Below are positions 1 to 5,486 of a stretch of DNA of 11,217 nt, piece after piece. Numbering within the stretch: position 1 is the first letter of the stretch; each line of letters begins with the position of its first letter. The translations under genes were made by a program, and so were the position numbers. The notes below the pieces were generated by a model. The model did not search any database, was not told the DNA's origin, and saw only the letters and a list, made by a program, of their open reading frames with translations. Source of the DNA: an uncultured Actinotalea sp. (GTDB lineage: Bacteria > Actinomycetota > Actinomycetes > Actinomycetales > Cellulomonadaceae); assembly GCF_946885855.1 (NCBI RefSeq), contig NZ_CAMPHH010000102.1, positions 1-11,217 of the forward strand. The letters are read 5' to 3'.

Positions 1-13
1 TCGTCAGCAAGAG

Positions 14-214
14 TCAGGCCGCCTGGAGGCGATGGACAGTCTCACAGTCCCCGGCCGAGGCGACCTGACCCATCGAGCCCAGGAGGTCGTGACGGCGCAG
101 CTCGGCGAGGAACTTCCTTGATCGAAATTGCGATCCTCGGTCCGAGTGGACCACGCAGCCGGCCACGTCACCGCCACGTCGGGCGACCGCCGAAGCCAGG
201 GCATCGACCGCGAT
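14..214 (-). pseudogene. IS3-family transposase (OrfB) internal fragment
   Basis: This is a piece of a DDE (rve-type) integrase domain of an IS3-family transposase. Read on the minus strand it gives AIAVDALASAVARR, then VVHSDRGSQFRS, which holds the second catalytic Asp of the DDE triad in its usual HSDRGSQ setting, and then LGSMGQVASAGD. In intact relatives SAGD is followed by the block carrying the catalytic Glu (NAAMES-like). Here the similarity stops near position 50 and a short unrelated tail runs to a stop at 14. The upstream two thirds of the gene (OrfA and the first Asp) are absent. At about 214-217 the sequence switches abruptly to an IS110 transposase on the other strand. It cannot encode a working enzyme. 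I am confident of the family from the motif, less so of the exact breakpoints. Confidence 0.75.
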
Positions 215-216
215 GG

Positions 217-934
217 CACGTCCCGCCGAAGCTGTCCGCGCGGGCGCGGGTGTTCGCGACCGGGCAGGGCCGCAAGACCGACGCCACCGACGCGCACTCC
301 ATCGCCTTGGTCGGGACCCGCATGACCGGCCTGCGCCCGGTGATCGACGACGAGCAGCTCGCGGTGCTGCGCACCCTGGTCGTCCGGCGCCGGGCGCTGG
401 GTGAGGAGCACACCCGGATGGTGTCCCAGCTGCACCACCTGCTGCTCGAGCTCGTCCCGGGCGGGGCCAAGCAGTTCCTGTCCGCGGCGCAGGCCAAGCA
501 GATCCTTGCCGGGATCCGCCCCGCGGGACGCCGCGGGGAAGGTCCCTCGCCGGGTCGCCGCCGAGCTCGTCGGTGACCTGGAGCGGACCTACGAGCGCAA
601 GAAGGCCGCGGACAAGGAGCTGCGTGAGCTGGTCCGGGGAACGGGCACAGGGCTGCTGGACCTGAACGGCATCGGACCGTCCGGCGCCGCGCGGCTGCTG
701 GTCGAGATGGGGTACATCACCCGGTTCCCGAACCGGGCCCACTTAGCGTCCTGGACCGGGACCGCATTCATCGACGCGTCCTCCATCGTCTACCGCACCA
801 TGCTTGACGACGCCGTCACGACCGAAGGGACGGGCCCGGGAGGACACCGGGGAACGACTGCCTACTCCAGCGCGGCCGGCTCACATCCCCACACCGACAC
901 TTCGGACCAGTCACTTCCCGGACCCGCCCACTGA
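217..934 (+). pseudogene. IS110-family transposase, truncated, frameshifted and internally deleted
   Basis: Remnant of an IS110-family DEDD transposase. It opens inside the RuvC-like domain at VPPKLSARARVFATGQ, followed by RKTDATDAHSIA, which carries a conserved acidic pair. A linker follows (LRTLVVRRRALGEEHTRMVSQLHHLL). Near 515-545 the reading frame changes: the protein up to KQILAGIRP is in one frame and DAAGKVPRRVAAELV continues one base out, consistent with a single-base insertion in the GC run. The C-terminal transposase_20 part is clear (LDLNGIGPSGAARLLVEMG, then ASWTGTAFIDASS). Next, IVYRTMLDDAV and the usual low-complexity tail (GPGGH, SAAGS, SLPGPA) follow directly. In intact relatives a stretch with the conserved catalytic Ser (GNRRxNHxLH-like) lies between DASS and VYR, so an in-frame deletion near 785 removed it. 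The N-terminal catalytic part is also missing. The element is dead. Confidence 0.8.
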
Positions 935-1020
935 GCCTACGACCGCCCCCCCACCGCGTCTTGACACAGAGGGGAGCCATGAGCGCGCGCGGGTGGCGGC
1001 GCCAACTTGCACGTGACGAG

Positions 1021-1230
1021 CTAGAAGCGCATCGGGAGGGCTGCTATCGCCGGGGCCGGGTCGATCCGGAGCCCGGCAGGTGTCTCGACGTCGAAGCGCT
1101 CCTCGCCGTAGCGCAGCTTGGCCCGCTCGATTCCCTCTCGGAGGAAGCCGGCCGCGGTCGCCACTCGGCATGAAGCTGGGTTGTTGAGCCGGTGCCCGAG
1201 TTCCAGGCGGCAGCCACTGGCACCTCGCGC
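1021..1230 (-). pseudogene. GNAT-family N-acetyltransferase, C-terminal remnant
   Basis: The minus strand encodes about 65 residues that read like the end of a RimJ/RimL-type GNAT acetyltransferase: CRLELGHRLNNPASCRVATAAGF, then EGIERAKLRYGEERFDVET and a short tail with IDPAP, ending in a TAG at 1021-1023. The N-x-A-S-x-x-V-A-x-x-x-G-F motif is the classic last acetyl-CoA-binding strand and helix of this family, and RYGxxRFDV is the usual final strand. The N-terminal two thirds, including the main acetyl-CoA P-loop, are missing. The fragment runs straight into an ISL3 transposase fragment on the same strand, so an insertion followed by a deletion probably destroyed the gene. The breakpoint lies at about 1215-1240. 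There is no sign of a start or ribosome binding site. Confidence 0.7.
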
Positions 1231-1239
1231 AGCCGACCA

Positions 1240-1533
1240 GGGACCGGGCCCGAGCCGGGACCTGGACTGCGGACTCGCTGAACGTCCCCCGCGCGCAGAG
1301 TGCCTCGACGCAGAAGCAGCGCCGCTTGCCCAGACCACCCGCAGCGGGCCGCCCGTCGGGACGTCCCGTACCCTCTGCCGGCGCCCGGAGTGCACCCGCA
1401 CCGAGATCACCCCGCAGGCCGGGCACCCCGGCGGCGCCGTGCTCTCGACGACGACCTGTCGCTGCCCGTCGGGCAGCTCAAGCGCGTCGATCACGCTAGT
1501 CGGGCAGATTGAAGGTGGTGCTCGCAGCATCAC
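1240..1533 (-). pseudogene. ISL3-family transposase, N-terminal fragment with frameshift
   Basis: N-terminal part of an ISL3-family transposase. It starts at a GTG (1533) or the ATG directly after it. The zinc-binding motif is visible: CPACG, then RVHSGRRQRVRDVPTGGPLRVVW. A frame change near 1328-1330 follows, and in the next frame KRRCFCVEALCARGTFSES supplies the second half of the zinc finger (C-x4-C with a following F/TF motif), then QVPARARS. In intact relatives an HTH and the DDE catalytic domain follow for about 300 more residues. Here homology stops near 1240 and a GNAT acetyltransferase tail begins. The fragment therefore has the DNA-binding end but no catalytic domain. Family assignment is from motif recognition, and the frameshift position is approximate. 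Confidence 0.75.
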
Positions 1534-1675
1534 GCTGCGAGCCCGTAGGTTCGAACTCGGCTCGTGGTCCTCTGGTCATGGGACGTCTCGACAACACCCA
1601 TTCCAGCAGGCCGCGAGCCTTTTACGTCCCAATGCCGCGACCCGGCTCCATTCACCGCGAACCACGAAGAACCAC
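1534..1675 (-). mobile_element. Probable left-end leader of the ISL3-like element
   Basis: The 140 bases upstream of the ISL3 transposase start hold no recognisable gene. On the minus strand they begin with GTGGTTCTTCGTGGTTCG near 1657-1674, directly after the stop codon of the small membrane protein gene. A GGTTCTTCG-like start is compatible with the terminal inverted repeat of ISL3-type elements, so I infer that this is the element's left end and leader. The opposite end was lost with the deletion, so no inverted-repeat partner or 8-bp target duplication can be shown. The assignment is inferred. Confidence 0.35.
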
Positions 1676-1888
1676 CTATCGCCCATCCCGCCGCCGCTGC
1701 CGCCAGGCGATCGTGAGGTGAACCAGCCCGGCGGCGACGCCAATGTAGGCCATGAGCACGATGAACCCTCCGCCGATGTTTGGACCGCCCCATCGCTCCG
1801 GGAACAACTCTGCTGCTGTGTAGCAGACGATAAGAGTGACAAGGCTTGGGATGAGGATCCACAGGGCTCTGCTTTTCGCTCTTGCCAC
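1676..1888 (-). CDS. Small two-helix membrane protein, unknown function
   Basis: About 70 residues, with no family I recognise. A short basic N-terminus (ARAKSR) precedes a first hydrophobic helix (about residues 8-26, LWILIPSLVTLIVCYTAAEL). A small polar loop with FPERWGGPN follows, then a second helix (about 38-58, GFIVLMAYIGVAAGLVHLTI) and a strongly basic C-terminus (WRQRRRDGR). The positive-inside rule places both ends in the cytoplasm. I chose the GTG at 1888 because AAGGGA lies six bases before it; a TTG at 1906 is in frame but has no well-placed ribosome binding site. Base composition is less GC-rich than the surroundings. The gene ends exactly where the ISL3-like left end seems to start, so its last residues may have been altered by the insertion. 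About 100 bases upstream on the same strand is the orphan peptide ending at 1989. A single-TM immunity or accessory role is possible but unsupported. Confidence 0.55.
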   Translation of the reverse strand: MARAKSRALWILIPSLVTLIVCYTAAELFPERWGGPNIGGGFIVLMAYIGVAAGLVHLTIAWRQRRRDGR

Positions 1889-1988
1889 GGAGATTCCCTT
1901 CAACAATCCTTACGGACCTTCGGATCTGAAGTCAATGAGGCGTGAACCGGGTTCGCGCAGGACTCTACCGGATGGCACCAGCTTCACA

Positions 1989-2093
1989 TTACGCTGCGAC
2001 GACGGCAGCCCAGTAGATTGCCGCGGTGTTGTAGCACCCGTTGCGATTAGGGTCCAGAATGTGCTGATAAGCGTACGAGCAGTTGATCATCAT
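1989..2093 (-). pseudogene. Orphan C-terminal peptide with two cysteines, probably truncated
   Basis: A minus-strand frame ending with TAA at 1989-1991 encodes, from ATG 2093, about 34 residues: MMINCSYAYQHILDP, NRNGCYNTAAIYW, AAVVAA. The composition, rich in Tyr, Asn and Ile with two Cys and a final Trp-Ala segment, looks like the end of a real, probably exported, protein and not chance GC-rich translation. Upstream of about 2095-2100 the same frame becomes GC-rich and shadow-like, and no ribosome binding site precedes the ATGs. I therefore read it as the remaining tail of a gene cut at about 2100. I do not recognise the family. It lies about 100 bases upstream of the two-helix membrane protein on the same strand, so they may once have formed a pair. 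Confidence 0.35.
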
Positions 2094-2137
2094 GTGGTTG
2101 TAACGACGGGCTGGTCCGGCTTGAGGAGCTGGTCGCG

Positions 2138-2347
2138 ATGCGTGACGAGGCCCGAGGCGCTGTCGTGAGGCTCGAGGAGGAGGTGGGCGTCGTCGTCGCC
2201 CACCTGCGGGTCGACGAGGTCAGCTGGGCGCAGATCGGGCGGGTGCTGGGCGTCACTCGGCAGGGTGCCCGGCAGCGCTACGGCGTGCCGAACGGTTCCC
2301 ACAGGACCGATCGAGTCCCGCGTCGTCCACGGTCACTCGACGGATGA
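2138..2347 (+). CDS. Small HTH (sigma-70 region 4-like) protein
   Basis: Encodes about 69 residues. The N-terminal half is an amphipathic, acidic helix (RDEARGAVVRLEEEVGVVVAHLR). A helix-turn-helix follows at about residues 29-48 (SWAQIGRVLGVTRQGARQRYG), with the SWAxIGxxLGVTRQxARQRY pattern common in small actinobacterial DNA-binding proteins and similar to sigma factor region 4. The tail is short and basic. The ATG has GAGGAG about ten bases upstream, so it can be translated as it stands. The frame is open and coding-like back to about 2100 (LVRLEELVA), where base composition changes. The original gene may therefore have started further upstream and lost its first codons. It is probably a DNA-binding accessory or regulatory protein of the island; no target is evident. 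Confidence 0.6.
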   Translation: MRDEARGAVVRLEEEVGVVVAHLRVDEVSWAQIGRVLGVTRQGARQRYGVPNGSHRTDRVPRRPRSLDG

Positions 2348-2413
2348 GCCACATGTTCTCGCTTCGTCGCGCACACCTGGTGTCAGGAGGCGAGGAGCGA
2401 AGGTGGTGACGGG

Positions 2414-2719
2414 ATGACCGAGTACGTGACTTTCAGCCCTGAGGAGGTCGCCAAGGCGCTCAACACGTCGGTGTGGTGGGTGCGCGAGCAGGCGCGGCGT
2501 GGACGGATCCCGCACCTGCGCATGGGGAAGGGCAGGATCCGGTTGCTGCCCGAGCACGTCGACGCCCTCGTCGCGCTGTGCACCGTCGAGAGCGCTGCCC
2601 CCGACAGCGCTCCGCCGGCTGCTGCATCAGCCGACCTCACGGCGCTGGCGCCGACGGCCAAGTCGCTGCGGGCGCACCGCCGCCGGCCACACGTCACCGG
2701 CGACGGCCAGCTGTTCTGA
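2414..2719 (+). CDS. Excisionase-like helix-turn-helix DNA-binding protein
   Basis: Encodes 101 residues. The first half is an HTH_17/MerR-like excisionase domain: FSPEEVAKALNTSVWWVREQARRGRIPHLRMGKGRIR, then LLPEHVDALVALC (about residues 7-56). The V-x-x-x-L-x-x-S-x-x-x-V-R-x-x-x-R-x-G-x-I-P pattern and the following wing with RI are typical of recombination directionality factors and small regulators. The C-terminal half is Ala/Pro-rich and then basic (RAHRRRPH) and looks disordered. A ribosome binding site candidate, GAAGGTGG, precedes the ATG. It lies in the same island as the tyrosine recombinase at 4219-5409 but points the other way and is separated from it by the toxin-antitoxin pair, so it is a reasonable candidate excisionase. 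A transcriptional regulator is the alternative. It converges with the nucleotidyltransferase gene ending at 2752. Confidence 0.7.
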   Translation: MTEYVTFSPEEVAKALNTSVWWVREQARRGRIPHLRMGKGRIRLLPEHVDALVALCTVESAAPDSAPPAAASADLTALAPTAKSLRAHRRRPHVTGDGQLF

Positions 2720-2751
2720 CGTTCGCCTGCCGCTCGTGTCCGGACCTCACG

Positions 2752-3483
2752 TCACGTCGAGAGGATGCGGAGCGTGTCCTGTCCGCGCCGGCGCGCGTCG
2801 TCGGGTAGCAGGAGCCACGCGTCATCAAACGGATCGTTGAGCGCGTCGCGAAGGTGACGCAGCCGCTTGCGATCAGATCCTCGCAGGCGGGCCAACTCGT
2901 GCCGATGGTCGGTGATCAGGGACGCGAGCAGCGCAGCGTCGCGCAGGTGCCGGCTCCGGTCCCTGGTATCCGCCATGTGCGCAGCACCCTTGAGGATCAG
3001 CGCGCCGAGCCGGTCGGGCACCATCACCTCCGTCGTGACGCCGTCCTGGTCGATGGCCACCACCTGAGCCCGTGACAGGGCCTGTGCGCCGCCGTCTGCG
3101 GCCATGACGGGGTGCCGGTGCAAGCGGGGTTGCGAGTGCTTCGGCAGATGATCGGCGACGAGAATGTCGACGACCTCCTGGTCACGGCGCAGGCGATGCA
3201 CCGGGGAGTCCGGCCATCCGGGCTCGACCACCACGAACCCTCGTCCTGTCAGCACGCCGGCGATGGCCGCGACGCTGACCCCGGCCGCCATGACATCGAT
3301 CAGGGCGTCGACATCATGCGTCGGCCGCACCTCGACGACGCCGGCGGCGCGGGCGTGGAGCTGCACCATCAGTCCACCGACGAGCACCCACGACCGGGCG
3401 GGCAGCGCGCCAGCGAGCTCGATGACGAGCGGCCATGGTGGCGTCCAGCCTCCCGGTGGTGCGGCCACCCGAACGGCCGTCAT
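2752..3483 (-). CDS. Nucleotidyltransferase, AbiEii/MenT-like putative toxin
   Basis: Encodes 243 residues with a minimal nucleotidyltransferase fold. A strand leads into the VLVGGLMVQL motif (G36-G37). THDVDALIDV supplies the metal-binding Asp pair D57/D59, and VVDILV supplies a third carboxylate (D106). LILKGAAHM has a Lys at 165, followed by RSRHLRDAALLASLI, which matches the AbiEii-type Lys plus R-D/K-D helix motif. By analogy with AbiEii and the mycobacterial MenT toxins, it would transfer nucleotides to tRNA or another target. The substrate is not predictable from sequence. The start ATG overlaps the stop of the upstream HTH gene by four bases (ATGA, 3480-3483), so the two are translationally coupled, the usual layout for an antitoxin-toxin pair. 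All catalytic residues expected for the family appear intact. A housekeeping nucleotidyltransferase is less likely, given the partner and the island setting. Confidence 0.75.
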   Translation of the reverse strand: MTAVRVAAPPGGWTPPWPLVIELAGALPARSWVLVGGLMVQLHARAAGVVEVRPTHDVDALIDVMAAGVSVAAIAGVLTGRGFVVVEPGWPDSPVHRLRRDQEVVDILVADHLPKHSQPRLHRHPVMAADGGAQALSRAQVVAIDQDGVTTEVMVPDRLGALILKGAAHMADTRDRSRHLRDAALLASLITDHRHELARLRGSDRKRLRHLRDALNDPFDDAWLLLPDDARRRGQDTLRILST

Positions 3484-4151
3484 CGCAGCAGGCCCTCGAG
3501 CACGCGAAGGCCGGCGGCGCGCTCCCTGGCCTCGAGCGACTCCGCGAGGTCGGCGGCGACGACCGCCGTCGGCATCTCGGTCACGTCCTTCAGGCCGAGG
3601 GAGAGCAGTGGCGCGGCGCGGAGGGTCACATTGCCGTGCGCGTCATCGGCCAGGTGGAACCTGCGGACGAGGCCGCTGAGGGCGCCGTCGTCGCAGTACC
3701 CGTCGATGCGCGTGATGTCGCGCTCCATCCCGAAGGTCGACGGCGTCATCGCGCTGGGTCCGGTGCGAACCACAGCAGCGGCCAGTTCCTCGAGGAACGA
3801 CTCGCTGGCGCGGAAGTGGTGGACGACGGCACGACGGCGGGTGGCGTGCAGGAGTGCCTCGGTGTCCAGCGAGACGAGGCGGTCGGCCAGGCGGCTCGCG
3901 GTGCGGCGGTCGAGCCACTCCTGCTCAAGGCCCGAGAGCCGCCACAGTGCCGCCCACGCCGTGGTGACGGACCACGGGCGACCGCGGGACGGGCGGGTCC
4001 GCGCCATCGCGTTGATGGTGAGGGCGTCGACCATCCAGGCGTTGCCGGCTGTGCGGTTGGCGGCGAGCTCTCCGGTAGCGATCATGCGTTGAACCTGACG
4101 CTGTGAGACGTGCAGCCGGTCGGCCGCCTCCGCCGTCGTCATCCGCTTCAT
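3480..4151 (-). CDS. HTH antitoxin/regulator, AbiEi-like partner of the nucleotidyltransferase
   Basis: Encodes about 223 residues from the ATG at 4151. The N-terminus is an excisionase-type HTH (MTTAEAADRLHVSQRQVQRM, then IATGELAANRTAGNAWMVDA). A linker and a mixed alpha/beta C-terminal part follow, containing SVTTAWAALWRLSGL, RRRAVVHHF, RIDGYCDDGALSGLVRRFHL and GNVTLRAAP. The last block, a strand ending in GNVTLR, is reminiscent of actinobacterial AbiEi-type antitoxins, but I judge it by eye only. It would neutralise the downstream nucleotidyltransferase and repress its own promoter. Start choice: the frame is open up to a GTG at 4208, but no ribosome binding site precedes that or the ATG at 4190. 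A promoter-like pair places transcription start at or next to the ATG at 4151, suggesting a leaderless mRNA. ATG 4142 is another option. Confidence 0.65.
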   Translation of the reverse strand: MKRMTTAEAADRLHVSQRQVQRMIATGELAANRTAGNAWMVDALTINAMARTRPSRGRPWSVTTAWAALWRLSGLEQEWLDRRTASRLADRLVSLDTEALLHATRRRAVVHHFRASESFLEELAAAVVRTGPSAMTPSTFGMERDITRIDGYCDDGALSGLVRRFHLADDAHGNVTLRAAPLLSLGLKDVTEMPTAVVAADLAESLEARERAAGLRVLEGLLR

Positions 4152-4157
4152 CCATAA

Positions 4158-4198
4158 ATAGTCGTGCAGCCGACCCAATATGTCCACCATCAGTGGAC
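4158..4198 (-). promoter_or_regulatory. Candidate promoter and palindromic operator of the antitoxin-toxin operon
   Basis: A 6-bp inverted repeat with a 5-base spacer (GTCCACCATCAGTGGAC, 4182-4198) lies just upstream of the HTH antitoxin. On the minus strand its inner half, GTGGAC (4187-4182), could serve as a -35, followed after 18 bases by GACTAT (4163-4158) as a -10. Transcription would then begin about seven bases on, at the ATG at 4151. Placing a palindrome over the -35 is what autorepression by the encoded HTH protein would need. The geometry is read from the sequence; the function is inferred. Confidence 0.4.
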
Positions 4199-4218
4199 GA
4201 TCTGTCACCGACCAGCGG

Positions 4219-5409
4219 TCAGCCCGGGGAAGTCCTGCCAGGGGTGGTCAGCAAGCCGCCCAGCGCCCTGCCCGCGGCATCCGCCGCGGCGCGCTGCTGA
4301 TCCGGTAGGAGGTGCGCGTAGGTCTCGGTCGTCGTGGTGATCGACTCGTGCCCCAGTCGGCGCTGCAGGACGAACAGGTCTGTGCCGGCGGCGATCATCC
4401 ACGAGGCGTGGGTGTGCCGGAGGTCGTGCACGCGCGGGCGCTTCGTCAGGCGCGGTGCGTCGGGGTCGGGGGAGCCGTCGGCTCGGCGCGGGTCGCAGGC
4501 GGCGTCAAGCGCCGGGGTCCACGTCGTCGTCCAGAAGCGGGACGACGAGAGCTGCGACCCGACGGTGTTGGTGAACAGCCGCTCGTCGGGCGACTTGCCG
4601 GCCACCAGCGGCAGCAGCACGTCGACTAGGTCGTCTGGCAGCGACACCGTCCGCCGTGCCCGCTTGGTCTTGGGTGGCCCGACGTACCAGCGCCGGTCGG
4701 CGTCGCGCTTCCAGGCCTTCGTCACGCGGATGGTCGCCGGCCGCGCCGACAGGTCGACGTCGCCGCCCGTCAGGGCCGTCGCCTCGCCCCACCGCAGTCC
4801 GGTCGCCACGAGCGTGAGCACGAGCGGCTGATAGTGCGCCGACACCTTCGAGAGCAGCAGCGCGAATTCGTCGCGCGTGAGCACCGTCATCTCGTCCCGT
4901 GTCGCTACGGACTTCGGCAGCTCGACGCCCACGCACGGGTTGTCGGTCCGGTAGCCGAGCCGCACGGCGGTCGTCATCGCCGCGGACAGCAGCCCGTGCA
5001 CGTTGGCGATCGTCTTGGGGGAGAGGCCCTTCTCCGCCATCGCCCGGACCCACCCGGCCACGTGCCGGTAGGTGATGGCCGAGACGGGGAACGACCCAAG
5101 CACGGGTGCGATGTGCGTCCGCAGCTGCCCGCGGTAGTGCGACCGGGTATCCGCACCCACGCCGGTGAGCAGGTCGATGTGCTCGGTGATCGCCGCCTCG
5201 ACCGTCGGCCCGGGCTTGCGCACCGCCTCGGCGATCCGGGCGGCCTCGTCGGCCCGTCCGCCGGCGGCCTCGATGAGCTCCTTGGCGACCCGCGCGTCGC
5301 GTTCGTCGTCGTAGGTCAGCGACGTCTGGCGACCCGCGTCCGGATCGCGCCACAGCACCGCGAACGATCGCGTCCCGTCGGAGCGACGTCGCTCCCGAAG
5401 GCTGGCCAC
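4219..5409 (-). CDS. Tyrosine recombinase (phage-type integrase)
   Basis: About 396 residues from GTG 5409. The N-terminal arm-binding type domain (ASLRERRRSDGTRSFAVLWRD, then TSLTYDDERDA) is followed by a SAM-like core-binding domain (TVEAAITEHIDLLTG, then AITYRHVAGWVRAMAEKGLSPKTI). The catalytic domain shows the full set: Arg in TGLRWGEATAL, Lys in PPKTKRARRTVSL, HDLRHTHASW (H-x-x-R), LGHESI and the nucleophile Tyr in TTTETYAHL. It should integrate and excise the island at the 3' end of ssrA, which lies immediately upstream. Start: TTG 5436, GTG 5427, GTG 5415 and GTG 5409 are all in frame. I prefer 5409 because it gives the usual MASLRERRR opening, but none has a clear ribosome binding site, and the first two lie inside the ssrA terminator hairpin. 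The protein looks intact. Confidence 0.92.
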   Translation of the reverse strand: MASLRERRRSDGTRSFAVLWRDPDAGRQTSLTYDDERDARVAKELIEAAGGRADEAARIAEAVRKPGPTVEAAITEHIDLLTGVGADTRSHYRGQLRTHIAPVLGSFPVSAITYRHVAGWVRAMAEKGLSPKTIANVHGLLSAAMTTAVRLGYRTDNPCVGVELPKSVATRDEMTVLTRDEFALLLSKVSAHYQPLVLTLVATGLRWGEATALTGGDVDLSARPATIRVTKAWKRDADRRWYVGPPKTKRARRTVSLPDDLVDVLLPLVAGKSPDERLFTNTVGSQLSSSRFWTTTWTPALDAACDPRRADGSPDPDAPRLTKRPRVHDLRHTHASWMIAAGTDLFVLQRRLGHESITTTTETYAHLLPDQQRAAADAAGRALGGLLTTPGRTSPG

Positions 5410-5415
5410 GGACAC

Positions 5416-5447
5416 AAAAATAGCCACCCGTGTCAACGGATGGCTAT
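5416..5447 (-). terminator. ssrA: Rho-independent terminator of ssrA
   Basis: About 40 bases after the tmRNA 3' end, the minus strand forms an 11-bp stem (ATAGCCATCCG with CGGGTGGCTAT, including one U-G pair) around a six-base loop TTGACA, followed by a T run (TTTTT, counting the last stem base). An outer six-base repeat (GACACA at 5411-5416 and TGTGTC at 5451-5456) could extend it. This is a canonical intrinsic terminator for ssrA. It overlaps the upstream start candidates of the integrase gene, which runs in the same direction. Confidence 0.75.
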
Positions 5448-5459
5448 CTCTGTGTCAAC
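5430..5459. repeat. Pair of GTGTCAAC direct repeats next to the attachment site
   Basis: The octamer GTGTCAAC occurs at 5430-5437 and again at 5452-5459, 22 bases apart, about two helical turns. The pair lies between the integrase start and the 3' end of ssrA. Direct repeats in this position are what one expects of integrase arm-type or excisionase binding sites. One copy forms the terminator loop, so partial coincidence with the hairpin symmetry is possible. Confidence 0.35.
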
Positions 5460-5486
5460 ATGACTTGCATTTTCGCAGGTCAGAGG

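Noticed and set aside
961..1020. Short plus-strand frame with GAGGGGAGCC before ATG 979
   Set aside because: The ribosome-binding-like sequence is attractive, but the encoded peptide runs antisense into the GNAT remnant and has no family features. The spot is more likely the tail of the IS110 element.
1118..1945. A 275-codon plus-strand open frame crossing the ISL3/GNAT and membrane-protein region
   Set aside because: It runs antisense to four recognisable or plausible minus-strand segments, has low-complexity composition and shows no domain.
2373..2383. Short palindrome ACACCTGGTGT upstream of the excisionase-like gene
   Set aside because: Five-base half sites with no second copy and no recognisable promoter beside it. 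It could be an operator but is expected by chance in GC-rich DNA.
3112..4106. Long plus-strand open frames over the toxin-antitoxin pair
   Set aside because: They are antisense shadows of GC-rich genes. Their composition is Arg/Ala/Ser-rich with no motif, while the minus-strand products have recognisable domains.
5431..5458. Two TTGACA hexamers on the minus strand as integrase promoters
   Set aside because: At 16-18 bases downstream of either there is no -10-like sequence, and both hexamers are accounted for by the terminator loop and the direct repeat.
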